Shown: positions 23,839 through 36,859 of the stretch, one piece after another
Layout of the letters: each line of letters begins with the position of its first letter
Numbering within the stretch: the first letter of the stretch is position 1
Origin: Pachypanchax playfairii
Lineage: Eukaryota > Chordata > Actinopteri > Cyprinodontiformes > Aplocheilidae
NCBI GenBank assembly: GCA_006937955.1
Contig: SSNP01000052.1
Location: 3,151,560 to 3,215,559 of the forward strand
DNA: 64,000 nt
Reading direction: 5' to 3'
Program-made: the position numbers and the translations under genes
The notes under the pieces: generated by a model
Seen by the model: only the letters and a program-made list of their open reading frames with translations
What the model was told of the DNA's origin: nothing
Databases searched by the model: none

Positions 23839-25324
23839 AGGTGATTTTTTAAGTGCATGGGCCTAAATCATCTTATGTAGATTTGACAAGCCTTGCCCAT
23901 CACATTGTGTGGATAAAGTCCCAACATGATGGAATTTTGTTTTGTTTGTTTTGTTGTGTTTTACATACATTTGGTGATAAAATATGCAGATACCACTGAT
24001 AGCTATTTGGATTCTGAGTATTCACAAGACCCTGTGACCATCTGCTAGATTTGAATGGCACTCCTAAATTCCTAAAGAGTATTCTTCAAATATTACCAAT
24101 AAATTGTGATAATAAAGTAAGTGCCGACCTAAAATAAAGTTTTAATTATAAAGAGTGTCAGATAGAATATTATGATTATTACTTATGAGTCTAATAAAAC
24201 AATCTTGGTAGGAATATTTGCCATGCTGCTCAAAGGATAATTATCTTAAAGCCTCACTGAGGCTCATGAACGACCTTGAGTTTTCAACCAGTAATAAGAT
24301 TTTGTCACTCTACATATCAGCATTAATTCTGTTAGCTGCAGATATAAAGATCTAGTAGACAGAGAGAAACCTACAGGCACCACCTGATTGAGAGAGAGGG
24401 AGCACTGTTGGGGATCATACAGAAAGCTCACAACTGTCCTGCATTAGTGAACTTTATCTAAACCTCTACATGTCAGCTTGAATATATTTATATATTATAT
24501 ATACATAGTTTACTAAGAGTTCTAATCATCCTGACGGTGGACAGTGTGTGAAGCAGAGTGACATACAAGTTCAAGGCCACGGGTGGCAGAAAGGACATGC
24601 TAGAATAAAGGTGCATGAGAGGGGGGTGTTCGTGAATCTGGTGAACACTGAGGCCGATTTAAAAGAGGGACCCCCTGCTGACTGCTGTGAATGTAGAGAA
24701 GGATACCTTGCTGACTGCCATTGGTGCAGTTACCCATGAAAGAAGAAAGAGCAAAGAGAAAAGAATCACATTAAAAGGAATAGTTTAGAGGAGGGGGTGG
24801 GGGGAGAGGCGGGCTCTACTTAAAATTCAAGCACTGAAAAAATGCATTATCTTTGCAACAGTCTCAGTCCATGTGTGTTACTTGGGATGATGTTGTCTCC
24901 AGCAATTTAATGTAATGCCCCTCCCCTACCTGTGAGGTGGGAAATCAAACATGATATTTTCTTAAGTTACTGGAACCCCAGAGGTCATGTGATTTTTCTT
25001 TATGAGATCATGTGACTTTCTTTTATGGGTAAAATATGCAAGCGATACTTCCTGTTTGTGTTCCCTAAAGCAGATGATGGTGTTTGAATTAAAACTTTCT
25101 CAAACCTTTGTCTTAGTCCAGTGTTTCTAGATTAAACCTTATTTTAAAACCTGATGGATTACTGGTTTAACCTTCTTAGATAATGTTCTGAGTGCTACTC
25201 TGAGCAGTTTATTGTGTGATGTTGTCAATAGTCAAGTTGAGAGCTAAAAATAAAAGTATTATATGGATGGGACGGATGGCACAAGCAACATACTTATCTT
25301 TACACCAGTCGGTATGAGAGGACG
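23839..25324. other. Gene-free stretch
   Basis: AT-rich unique DNA; TATATA runs near 24482-24506 and a G-rich patch at 24790-24808. A 63-codon frame at 24548-24739 has several Cys but no recognisable domain. Confidence 0.45.
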
Positions 25325-25440
25325 TGACATGGAGTAAGTAACTCTTCAAAGACCTTGGAACTGAAATACAATTGTCAGCTTACCTTCAAGGAAAATGTAG
25401 AATGTATCCACAAGAAGAGGAGACTGTACTTAGCCTTCCC
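25325..25440 (+). mobile_element. LINE reverse-transcriptase relic
   Basis: The DNA encodes, across a frameshift, FKDLGTEI and then QLTFKENVECIHKK, followed by RRLYLAFPGELRVF. This matches the conserved 'YLG-IDNxLxFxxN--I-KKxxxRLxLLRKLRSF' region after the catalytic box of non-LTR retrotransposon reverse transcriptases. The fragment is short and joins Tc1-like DNA at about 25440. Confidence 0.5.
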
Positions 25441-26092
25441 AGGGGAGCTGAGGGTTTTTTTGAGGGTGCAACTGGCACAGGGCATCTTGAATAAAATCTC
25501 AAAACTATCAAGGGATTCTAGAGATAAATGTCCTGGCCAATGTCAGAAAGCTTGGTCTCAGTTGCAGGTCATGGGTCTTACAACAGGACAATGACCCAAA
25601 ACACACAGCTAAAACACCCAAGAATGGCTAAGAGGAAAACACTGGACTATTCTAATGTGTCCTTCTGTGAACCCTGACCTCAGTCCTATTGAGCATCTTT
25701 AGAAGGAGCTGAAACATGACGTCTGAAAAAGGAATCCTTCAAACCTGAAACACTTGGAGCAGTTTGCTCATGAGGAGTGGAGCCAGAATACCTGCTGACA
25801 GGTGCAGAAGTCTCATTGGCAGTTACAGGAATTGTTTAATTGCAGTGATTGACTCAAAGGTTTGTGCAAATAAATATTAAGTTAGGGGTACCATCACTTT
25901 TGTCCAGGCCTGTTCCATGAGCTGTTTTTTTTTTAACAATTCTGTTGAAGCTTGGTTGAAGAGCAATATCTGACTTTCATTGGTTAACATTTCATTTATT
26001 ATTACTTTTGTCAGATTAAAGTTATTTCTGTGACGTTTGTGGGATTTTCTTTCATTGACTGAAGGGAACCAAAATTTTGTCCATGTCTGTAA
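25441..26092 (+). mobile_element. Tc1-like transposon, 3' half (family B)
   Basis: The DDE transposase 3' region is present but frame-broken. Recognisable pieces are QDNDPKHTA (25586-25612), which carries the second catalytic Asp, WLRGKHWTI, NPDLSPIEHL with the catalytic Glu, and a C-terminal HEEW-IP-RCRSLI-YRN pattern. The 3' untranslated part 'ggggtaccatcacttttgtc', 'caggcctgttccatgag' and the right end ACCAAAATTTTGTCCATGTC fit a known teleost Tc1-like family. Several stops and at least two frameshifts make it inactive. The left end and DNA-binding region are absent. Confidence 0.8.
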
Positions 26093-26552
26093 TACCATTT
26101 TTATTTTACAAAAGCATGTTGCAGACATTAGATTTACCTTAAAAATTTGTATTAACTGTAGGAAAGTTGCATTGTGTCTCCTTTCTAGAAAATGGCCTGC
26201 ATGCATGAATATAGCAGGTGAAGTGGCTGATAAATCGAGGCAGGGGTAAACCTGTAATGCTGGGCACATTTACAGCTAATCTGATTTAGGGACTTCAAAC
26301 TTCCTTTTTCTTTTGGAAACCATAAGTACTAGACCGCTACAAGTCGAGAAAATGATTTTAAAGTAAATTTGGCATCTTAATTTGCAACGAAATCCTCTTT
26401 ACCACCTTTATGAACAACCTAAGAACAATGCACAACCTTCCCATATTTCTATTGTATTTCAACAACTTTCATTTGGACCTTTAAACATGAGGAAAAACTT
26501 TAAACTAGACAGGACAGGAAGCTAGTTCAGGGAGGAGAGTTGTTGCATTTTG
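26093..26552. other. Gene-free stretch before solo LTR 2
   Basis: AT-rich unique sequence; nothing recognised. Confidence 0.45.
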
Positions 26553-27169
26553 TGTCATGAGTCTGGGCCTGAGTAGCCATCTTGTAGTTTTGAGCAGTAG
26601 TTCCAAGTCACTTCCATTTTCATGTCATTTCCTGTAATCTAATTTATTCCATTCAGCTGTTCTTCTTGTCCGATCTGGCTCTGCACTGTCCTAAGCTGCA
26701 GTGTGGCTGAGTGTCAGTGCCTGATCCTTGTACAGCCTTGTTTGTAACATTCCAGCCTTTTTCACAGTCTTGCATCACAGAGTTGCTGACTGACTTTCTG
26801 TTTTGACCACGTGTCTGACTTGTCTGAGACTTGACCTTCGTTTGGATGGTAATGACATTGGACATTGGCCCCTGACCACGGCCTGCCTGATCCCTTAGAG
26901 AACTGTAAGTCTTGCTTCATTCGTATCATCTCTTTGTGGATTTGGACCTTTTTCAGATTTCAAACTGTGACTTGATCTGTTTTAGAGGAGAGATAAGACT
27001 TATTAATTGTGGATTAACGTTTGTGTTCTGCCCACAGAGGTATTTTCCCTCAGTGTCCTTTGTTTTTCCACCTATTAACATTACAATAAACTCCTTTTTA
27101 TAAAAAATAAATTACCCAACTCTCTGCCTGCTGCATCTCTGAGCTCAGTCTCATGATCAGGTTCTGACA
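26553..27169 (+). mobile_element. Solo LTR 2 (617 bp)
   Basis: The element begins TGTCATGAGTCTG and ends GGTTCTGACA, with TG...CA termini in a short TGTCA/TGACA inverted repeat. It is flanked by a perfect 5-bp duplication TTTTG (26548-26552 and 27170-27174). Two AATAAA signals (27085-27090 and 27106-27111) lie 60-85 bp before the 3' end. No pol, primer-binding site or polypurine tract flanks it, so it is a solo LTR on the plus strand. It shares the terminal TGTCA with solo LTR 1 but not its body. The T-rich duplication is less informative than CCACC, hence slightly lower confidence. Confidence 0.78.
27085..27111 (+). terminator. LTR 2 tandem polyadenylation signals
   Basis: Two AATAAA hexamers separated by 15 bp in the 3' part of the LTR. 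Confidence 0.55.
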
Positions 27170-27289
27170 TTTTGAACAGTTTGTTGCCACTTAAGTAAAG
27201 AGTGACTGATCCCAAATTATGAGCTATAATAATCCAAGCAGGATGTAATGAATAAGAGTCTCTGCCTGTAAACCCTGACTTTGCCGAAG

Positions 27290-27720
27290 AGTCATAGCTG
27301 GTAGAAGCTCATCTTAACAGCTGATCTGGAGTCAGAGTCAAAAATCACCCCATAGTTCTCAGTAGATAGATGACAGTAAGACACTAATGAACCAACAGGA
27401 CTGAAGTAACTACTGAGGAGATTAAACTAGTTTCAGTTTGAATATAGGAAGCTTCATTCTATCTTTGTTTTGAGCATCTATAAGGCAACTGAGCAAAGTC
27501 TGAATACATCCAAGATTGTTTGCTGTATTAGACAAATAGATTTGAAGATCATCATAACAGTGAAAATCAACATTGTGCTTCATTTCAATGAAATCATGTA
27601 TGATGAAAAGAGAATGGGTCCTAGAATGAAGCCTTGAGGTACCCCGCAATCAAAAGGGAACACAGTAGAAGAGTTCTCACCCAGCTGGACAGAACAACTG
27701 CTGTCTGGCAAATTCAACAT
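27290..27720 (-). mobile_element. Teleost interspersed repeat, unclassified
   Basis: Phrases such as 'tttgaagatcatcataacag', 'gaaaatcaacattgtgcttc', 'gtcctagaatgaagccttga' and 'ggtaccccgcaat' follow, in order, a repeat I recognise from many fish genomes ('...cagcctTGAGGcACcCC...'). I cannot name the family or its coding content. Orientation is assigned by analogy and is uncertain. Confidence 0.4.
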
Positions 27721-28882
27721 TTAATAATTATACCTTCAAAGCAAATATATGAGTCTGGATTTAAGAAAAGAGAAATTCAGCTGGAAAAATTTAGTCCTGT
27801 ATTGAAGTTATTAAATAATAATTTGGTTGATGGGTGACTTAAAATATCAAATTTTAATATATTAAAATATAAATAAAATATTGAAGGCTGTAAAATATAA
27901 ATATTTTTGATAGGGTGATGGCAGCTGGTACAGATTTTAGGATTGGTAGTTAGTCCAGACATAAATATGAAAACATACATGATAAGGAAATAAATCTATT
28001 TTTTAAATTATTTTTCCTTTGAATTAATTAATTTTGTTGATTGGAAGGACTGAATAAAAGAACCAAATATCTTTTTTTCAAAGCAAATCTTTTAGAATAC
28101 AATAAAAGATTACAGTCCTACAGTCTGAACTCATTACTTTCTGTAGCTTTAACATGCATCAGTTGGCAGTGGCCTTGTGAAAGCCATATCAGTCGTGCCT
28201 CCCCGTGTACTATAGGGATCCAATATCCCCTGCAGCCATAAGAGGCTAATGTATGGTGGTATAGTTTCAGTTCCACCAGATCCTCCCCCTGGACAATGAA
28301 GCTCCGCTTGGCTAGTGCATTGTTCAGCCTGTGGGAACCGGCTTCCTATATTAAGAAAGTGAGAGCGCAAACCTCCTGCTTGTTCTTCCACTTTCCACAG
28401 ACATAATAGCATTCTTAGAGTGGGAGAGCAATGTAAGAGAAAGTTGCACACTCTTCACACTTCAGTGGTCCTCACCCCTTTCCCCTCCTACCTCCTCTTC
28501 CCCTCCTCGCCTTCTTCTTCTTTCTCCCTCTACCTTTTTTCCTTCCCCTTCAGCACACACTATTCCTCTTAGAAGATTCTTTTGAAAATGGACAAGGGGA
28601 GGGGGTGAGATCAAAGCAGGCCAACTGCCACACACAGAAATCTCAGCCCTGATTAGGCTTATAATGCCACACATGTACACACACACACCTTTGATTCATT
28701 ACCTTCATCCAAAGTTTAAAATCCGACATAAAAACAGCTCTCGTTCTGAATTCTATCGTTTCCTGTGGATGATTAGGATGTAACAGAAGTGCACGTCCTC
28801 CATATACCAAGAAAGTAAAAAAAATAGGATGAAAAGACAAAGTGTGTGGACACTTACACACACATGCATGCATGCACGTACG

Positions 28883-28884
<2 letters not shown>
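27721..28884. other. Gene-free stretch
   Basis: AT-rich to about 28140, then a more balanced stretch (28140-28460) with a 100-codon minus-strand frame lacking recognisable motifs, and a CCTCCT/TTCTTC pyrimidine tract at 28470-28560. Confidence 0.45.

Positions 28885-28952
<68 letters not shown>
28885..28952. repeat. (CA)34 microsatellite
   Basis: A long CA run preceded by a degenerate GCATG/CACG/CGCA stretch. Confidence 0.97.
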
Positions 28953-28957
<5 letters not shown>

Positions 28958-29431
28958 CCACTACTATAGGACTATGCAGCCTCACACTTTGTAAATACTG
29001 CTGTGTAGTTAAACTCATCCGGTAGAATAAACAACATATTTTACATTTGACCCACTGATTTTGAATGTATGCGGTTCTTTAGAAGAACTTGCAACTTGGT
29101 GACTGACACAGGGGGTCACAGACTTTCCTGTAGACAGTCTTCAGCAAAAAGTGTGCAGCCTTGTTTTATCTGTTACTTAAATTTTGTAAGTTTACATATT
29201 ATTTTCTATATTTCTATGTCAGTTTTTTATTAATTGTGTCAAATATGCTGAAAGGTAAAAGCTTAATTGTGGCGTAGATATTTGATCAGTAATTACAAAC
29301 GTTATCACATTGTATTGGACTGGCAACTCTTCCAGGGTTTACTCCACCCACTGACAGCTGGAGGCACCACCTCCATGCTGTCAAACATCCTCCTGCTGAT
29401 TAGAGTTCTTCTAAATTAATGCGTATGTAAC
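28953..29431. other. Gene-free stretch
   Basis: Unique AT-rich sequence with no recognised feature. Confidence 0.5.
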
Positions 29432-29484
29432 AATAAATAAATGAATGAATGAATGAATGAATGAATGAATAAAAAAAAAAAAAA

Positions 29485-29554
<70 letters not shown>
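29432..29554. repeat. Compound (TGAA)n(A)n(TAAA)n array
   Basis: About seven TGAA units, a run of 14 A, then more than 20 perfect TAAA units. The A-run in the middle suggests growth from a poly-A retroposon tail, though no retroposon body was recognised next to it. Confidence 0.95.
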
Positions 29555-29555
<1 letters not shown>

Positions 29556-32494
29556 CATTTTAAATGTTATTTAAATAGTACTTTTCCAGGAAACTACATG
29601 AATATGTGATGCGATGCTCTTCTTTAGCAGCCAAATAACAAAGACACTGTGACTTACACGCTGTATTAAATATGTACTTGCATAGTTTCCACCACACTTC
29701 TAACCCCCTGCAGAGGAATCATTATATGTAGAGAAGAGCTAAATCTGGCCTCACACTTTCTAAAACACCATATGCTGCTTTAATACTTAACTTCATTCAC
29801 TGCATGACACATCTGCTTGTTAGAGTCTTTGGACTTTCCAGAGAAATGTAATGAAGATTTAGAATAGATGATGTCACCCTCAATACTGGATTTAAATGCT
29901 GATAGATTCTCCATTTTAAAAAGAATGAATGAAACAAAAACCCTCTTAAATTAAAGGTTCACCAGTAAAAGTCAAAATATTTATTTTCCATGTTTAAATG
30001 TGAAATGTTTCATATATATATACACACACTTTTTATAAACCCTTATCAAGAAATTGCTGCATTTCTAACCCTTTTAGGCTTTTCAAGCGCCTCTAAATAT
30101 TATTTTTGGAATTCCCTGAAAAAAATTTAAATAAACTACCATTGTGACTTTTTGCAAAAGACTACTTTTCTCATCTTCACTGTCACAATCTATAATTACA
30201 TGAAAATGTTACAGTATACTGCACAGTAATGTTCAGGATTTGAAAAAACACATAATGCAGTATATTCTAAATATCAGTAATACTTTCATAAGAAGTCACT
30301 TCTACAGCTAGTGAACATCAGAACTGCACTTCATGTCAGATTTACAGCAGCCAAATCCAAAAGGGTTACATTCACAGAAAATACACTGTTGCTTGTACAG
30401 AAGTTCAAAGTCAATGCCAATGTAACACTCTATTTATGAAAAATGTTTGAATTACAGAGTTTCCTTTCAGAGTTACAATTTTGCCCTGTGAATTTAATTT
30501 TGAGTTCTATTCAGCAGCAATAAAACGTCACCCGAATTTCAACTAATTTTAAACATCAAGTCAGTTTTTCTTTACCATTTCTGCAAATGTTTACTAATTA
30601 TCAAACAATTAAGGAACATAAGTTTTCCCTGGTTAATGTTTTAGAAGACAGTTAATTAAATCCAATGAGTTTGATAAATGACATCTTCCAGATTTTGTCA
30701 ACAGACAGCTGACAAGCAACAAAGCTTTTTTCTAAACAGTCACTTAACTAGACCGACATTTTATATTTGAGTAACCAAGAAACTAGTTAACTCATGCTCA
30801 GGAAGTTAAAAATGTATTTTAAATTAAGTTGATGAATCTAGTTCAAGTGATGCAACACATTCTTTAATTACAGATTTTCTCCTTTTGTCTCATCACACTG
30901 ATTTCAATTGTGAGTGTAAATCATCACATTAAAGCTCCAAAATCTGCTTTTATAAACTGTCATGGATTATTTTAGCTCTCCTGCGAATCACAGAGGAATC
31001 AGAGCTTTGTATTTTGATCCATGAAGATGGCTATCAATCATGTCAGCATCAGCAGGAGCAAGTACAGGTAGAGCTGCATCAACCCTGCTCGTGTGTTAGG
31101 ATAAAACAAGGCTTTTGTTCAGAATAAAGATTATGTAATCAAAATTGAATTTGATATAAAAAATACAAAAATTTACATAAAAATAAAAACATTTCAAAAG
31201 CTGCAGACATGTTTGAAATGGAATGTTTGTCTTTGATGTTTCCAGTAGAAATAAGCAAGAACATACAATGAAACAGTGAAATGAAATGAAAGATAATGAA
31301 ACTCACAAAACAACAGAGTGCATTTAACACGTTCTTTCATCATTCACAGCAACTCAAAATCCTCCGTGTTAGTCAGAGGTAATGGTGTTAAAGCACAGGA
31401 AGAGTCATCTCAGCTGTCTACACACAGAGACACACAGAAAGCCCTGAGATACAGGGGAGTAGCTGGAGGAAGTCATTTAGAGGAAACATTGCTCCTCCAG
31501 TATAAATAGCCTGTACGGGGCATGTGTACCGACAGATTAAACCATCTTTGAAGTCTGCCATACATCAGTTGAAACCTCACTACCCCTGTTCTTTAAGCTA
31601 ATAAGCTTAAATCTTCCAACAGCCAAAGCTGCTCCTCCACCTAAAAAAAAAGACGAATAGAGAGAAAAAAGTTTTAATCCCAGCTTTGATGATACATTAT
31701 GTGCTGCAGGAAGGAGCACTCAAAGTTCCCCCACAAACTTAAAAGTGACATGAACCCCATCAGTCCTCCTGGATGAAGGACGGATGTGCATCCATAAAGA
31801 ACAGCACAGAAGTGAAGAGCATGAGATGGTGTGTTCTCTTGTGTTTTTGGTCCAGCCTCTTTCCTAAGACATGGTGGTGGCTAGCAACACACATACTAGC
31901 ATAAACTCACCGTGACCCCGCTCTCTGCACGTGTAGCTCTCTGCAACTCCACCAGTGGAGATTGTACTTTAAAGAGGAGCATCTAAGAAAGAGGAAATGT
32001 TGACAGCAAGGTGTTATAATCAATGTTAAGAAGAAGGAAAGAGGTGGAAGTGATGAAGAGAAATGAAATAAAAAATAAATGCAAGAAGGACAATTATGAT
32101 TATAGGGAGAACTGAGTGGAGCCGTGTAAAGATAAGAATGAGATAAAGGTTAGAAGGTGGGGTGTCATCCAATTTTATATTGACATATTTTGTAGAAGAG
32201 AGAAATATAGAATTAACAAGTGAGAGAGAATTACAGAAACAGAAAAGAGAACAAAGATCTGCTTTCTTGTTTCTATGGCAACAGCAGGCCATTATCCACA
32301 ACTGTCTTTATTAGGAGATCTGACTTTAGAAGGCAGAAGAAAGAGAAAATGAAAGAGCACCATGATGGACAGAGACTTCAGAGTTTATGTTTACCTCGAG
32401 TTACAGACTGACCTTTTAAATCACCTTTCTCTTCAAGTCATGCAAACACATCTAGAAGGGTGCTGATAGTATATCACATGTTACTTCTGCAACC
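29555..32494. other. Gene-free AT-rich stretch
   Basis: Nearly 3 kb of AT-rich unique DNA. Frames of 60-90 codons on either strand lack domains. No promoter or splice architecture was seen. Confidence 0.5.
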
Positions 32495-32848
32495 AGGCTG
32501 CACAGTGGTACAGTGGGTAGTGCTGTTGCCTTGCAGTGAGAAGGTCTTGGGTTTGAAGCTGGGCTGGGACCTTTCTATATGGAGTTTGTCTGTTGTGCAT
32601 GTGTGGGTTTTCTCCAGGGACTCCAACTTCCTCCCACAGAACGAACATATGCTTCAGGTTAATTGACAACTATAAATTGGCCTCAGGTGTGAGTGTGTTT
32701 GAATTGTCTGTCTATACGTGACCCTGTGATGAACAGGTAACCAGTCCAGCTGTAGTTTCACCTCTAGCCCAGTTATCAGTGGAGATAGAAACCAGCTCCC
32801 TCGACCCTGAACACAAACAAGCAGGTCCAAAAAATGACTGACTGAGTA
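32495..32848 (+). mobile_element. tRNA-headed teleost repeat, near full length
   Basis: The head GGCTGCACAGTGGTACAGTG then GGTAGTGCTGTTGCCTTGCAG...CTTGGGTTTGAAGCT has tRNA-like A- and B-box regions. It continues through 'gctgggacctttctatatgg', 'ctccaacttcctcccacaga', 'caggttaattgacaactata', 'ctgtgatgaacaggtaacca' and 'gaccctgaacac', the order of a very common teleost repeat that normally ends '...aatggatggatg'. Here the end degrades to 'aatgactgactgag'. The copy is old, with many CpG-type changes. Confidence 0.7.
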
Positions 32849-32971
32849 ACGTCTGCACCATCAAATATATTAGTCATTCAGTCATTATTTTTGTGTTTCT
32901 CTGTTTTCCTTGAATGTACATGTTGCACCCTTTTCAGATTATAAAAACCTTTTCTCTGTATATTATGGTAC

Positions 32972-33392
32972 CCCGTGGAACCCCAAGTTTGGACACTGTG
33001 TAAAATGCAAATATTTGATTCCTAATATAACATAATTAATGTCAAATGCTGAAAATCAGATATTTTATCATTTTGTAAAAAAGATCAGCTCATTTTGAAT
33101 TTGTTGGCAGTAACACATCTCAAACAAGCTGGAACCAACAAAAGGTTTGAAAACTGGCACATTTAAGAAACAACGAGGAACGTACCAATTAGGTTAATTG
33201 GCATTAACTCAGTAACATTACTGAGTGGAACGTTTCAGATGTAAAGATGGGCTGATCCATCTGAGGCAAACCATGTACGTCTAAAAATTGTGGAAGAATT
33301 TGACAAAAAGTTCCTCAATTTAAAATTGTGAAGACGTTGAAGACCCACCATCAGATTTTCTCCTGTCCTGTCCAGCAGTAAAGTAATCAGAA
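32972..33392 (+). mobile_element. Tc1-like transposon, 5' part (family C)
   Basis: The left end CCCCAAGTTTGGACACTGTG then TAAAATGCAAAT matches the terminal inverted repeat of a teleost Tc1-like family ('acaaccccaattccaaaaaa / gttgggacactgtg'). Then 'caaatgctgaaaatcagata', 'gctggaaccaacaaaagg', 'ccaattaggttaattggca' follow. An ATG at 33247 (ATGGGCTGATCC) sits where the transposase starts, and KIVEEFDKK downstream corresponds to the N-terminal paired-like helix-turn-helix. A stop follows almost at once. The catalytic core and right end are missing. Confidence 0.65.
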
Positions 33393-33639
33393 TGTTTATA
33401 CACACTTACTCTACCCAAACACACTTTATACTCTCAGGTCCAGGTACTAGTACCCTAAAAGTGACAGCCCTAAATCCAGAAGTCCTTCCCTCTCACTATG
33501 AGGTGAAGCCAAACAGACCATCACACAGAGCAGATGTCCTCCTCCTGTTTCCCAGCAATAGCAAGCAGAGAACCCAAACCACATTCTTCATCCTCTGTTG
33601 AAAAATAATTCTCTCCATTAAATCTGTCTATGGTTCCTT

Positions 33640-33960
33640 CTTGACCTTTGTCAAGACACTTGACTCCCTACCAACATCCCAATCTTTGAAACAGTCCCTG
33701 CTCAACATGGACTTCAGAGTTTCATTAAATCTCTCTAGTGCTCCATGACTTTTAGCTTGATGTGATATATTTCATCCCAGTTCTTGAACTCAAGTTCTAG
33801 GCTTGTTGGTTGTTGGTCAAACACTGAAAATAACTTTTCAGCACTTTGATAATGACATGATTTATCTCATCACCTTCATTTGAGGCATTTCGGTGCCTGA
33901 ACATGTTGAGCAGACTTATACCTCTTGGTTGCTGGATTGTGCCCTTATATTTTAAAACAA
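33640..33960 (-). mobile_element. Gypsy-type integrase relic
   Basis: On the minus strand, SHGALERFNETLKSML (about 33695-33750) and then DWDVG match the conserved 'SQGALERxHQTLKSMLR...KDWDEG' region at the end of the integrase core of teleost Ty3/Gypsy elements. Upstream, VIIKVLKSYFQ may be the 'ALIKFF-xFG' region preceding the second catalytic Asp, but frameshifts and a deletion remove the rest. No LTRs were found on either side. It lies just before the GATA/GACA array. Confidence 0.6.
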
Positions 33961-34035
33961 GGCAATCAGCGATGAAATGACCTTTAATTATACGAGAAAC
34001 ATTCACATGCTTCACGTGGAAGTCATCTGCTGCAC

Positions 34036-35253
<1,218 letters not shown>

Positions 35254-36415
35254 CGTGTTCTCTGAGACAGAATAAATTTGGTGAAAGACCCAGATTTCAC
35301 CTTTAGATGAAAAACACTAGCCTGACACTTGAACTGAAGTACCTTCTCATTGTGGAATAGTGGGGACAATACAGAGTGGAAAACGAATGATAGCATAGGA
35401 AACCTGCTTCATCTATATAGATAGAGTATATGGGGATGGAAATTCCCTCTTATACCTCTGTTATTGTAACAGGTCTGCTGTTTCGCTGGAGGAGTATCTG
35501 CATAAAGTGGGGAAAAATATTTTGGTACAAGGTGGAAACTATTATAGAACAGGAAGCTGTTATTTTAGTTTGAAATGGATACCCTGCTATGCACATGGAA
35601 ATATAAATTAACTGACAAACAGACTCCGTCCAATCCAGTGAGAGCAAAATTAATGTGATGGAGGAGATGGTAGTAATTGGGTTTAGATGGAAACACCTTT
35701 CGTTTTTCTGTCTCCTTTCCTGTTTGTTGCTCTATTTCACACCCTTCCTTCTCTCTGTTGCTTACTGAGCGTGCCTCAGGTGGCCATCTCAAAACCCCCA
35801 ACCAGAGCTGCAGGGCTGGGGAGGAAGCATGCCATGTACTGCCTCAAGGTCACCGGGTTTGTTCTGACAAGGTCTGCTGCAGAAAATGAGCATCATTACA
35901 GTTTTATTACAGCAAGAACTGACCTGAATGAAAGCTGTATTTAATATCCAGAGGAGCCTCTGCAACAACTTGAAGGCTGAGAGAAAGGAAGGATGAAATG
36001 AATTCTGATGGGAAGGTTTTGTATCTAGAGAGGACGATGAGGTAAAAAATGCTTTGTGAAGAAACTTGTCAGACAAAATGTTTTTAATATTCAAGAGATA
36101 AACTTGCATGTCTCTGGTGATATAGACTGGTTGGTCCTCATATGAACCAAAATTAAAGAGATACTCAACTTCCGACTGGCTACTAGAGCAGCTCTATAAC
36201 ATATTAATATGATGCCATCACTTACTGACAAACATCTGTCTCTAAAGTCGGGTTGTCCCTCAAAAAATGTTCCACTGCGACATTAAAGCTGGTTCTTTAA
36301 AATAAAGATCTCATATTATGCACTTTTCACACACTCTGAATCATTCCTTTACATCTTAATGACATGTAAAAACCATACATTGTGTTAGCTCTTCATTATT
36401 CTAGTCATTCTAGAA
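35254..36415. other. Gene-free stretch
   Basis: Unique sequence. Frames of 70-106 codons overlap at 35560-36110 on both strands, an arrangement typical of chance frames. A pyrimidine tract ending in GCCTCAG|GTGG at 35770-35785 is acceptor-like, but no donor or homologous peptide follows. Confidence 0.45.
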
Positions 36416-36622
36416 GGTTCTAGCTGTGGACGGAAAGGATCTCCTGTAGAGGGTTCTAGCTGTAGACAGGAAGGATCTCCTGTAGAGGGTTCTAGCTGTA
36501 GACGGGAAGGATCTCCTGTAGAGGGTTCTAGCTGTGGACGGGAAGGATCTCCTGTAGAGGGTTCTAGTTGTGGACGGGAAGGATCTCCTGTAGAGGGTTC
36601 TAGCTGTGGACAGGAAGGATCT
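36416..36622. repeat. 36-bp minisatellite, about 5.8 copies
   Basis: The plus-strand unit is GGTTCTAGCTGTGGACGGGA followed by AGGATCTCCTGTAGAG. Read on the minus strand every unit encodes LYRRSFPSTART in frame, which is a LINE ORF C-terminal motif, so the array arose by duplication of LINE coding DNA. Confidence 0.95.
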
Positions 36623-36713
36623 TAGTTACTTAGTTACTGTGTTGTGAAGAGGATGATGAACATTTTCCATCATGTTCTTCATCCTTCTTTGAACAATCAA
36701 CTGAAGAGGATCC

Positions 36714-36859
36714 AGAACAGAACCAGATCAGAACCAGAACAGAACCAGATCAGAACCAGATCAGAACCAGAACAGAACCAGAACAGAACCAGATCAGAAC
36801 CAGAACAGAACCAGAACAGAACCAGATCAGAACCAGATCAGAACCAGAACAGAACCAGC
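36714..36859. repeat. 11-bp minisatellite, about 13 copies
   Basis: Units AGAACCAGAAC and AGAACCAGATC alternate. The array sits between the LINE-encoded segments KKAGSVL and LDPLQLIVQ on the minus strand and probably grew from the short GSVL-coding stretch that links them. Confidence 0.93.

Noticed and set aside
28643..28953. Val-Cys repeat frame
   Set aside because: Translation of the CA microsatellite on the minus strand. The same applies to frames at 41031-41270 and 51445-52064.
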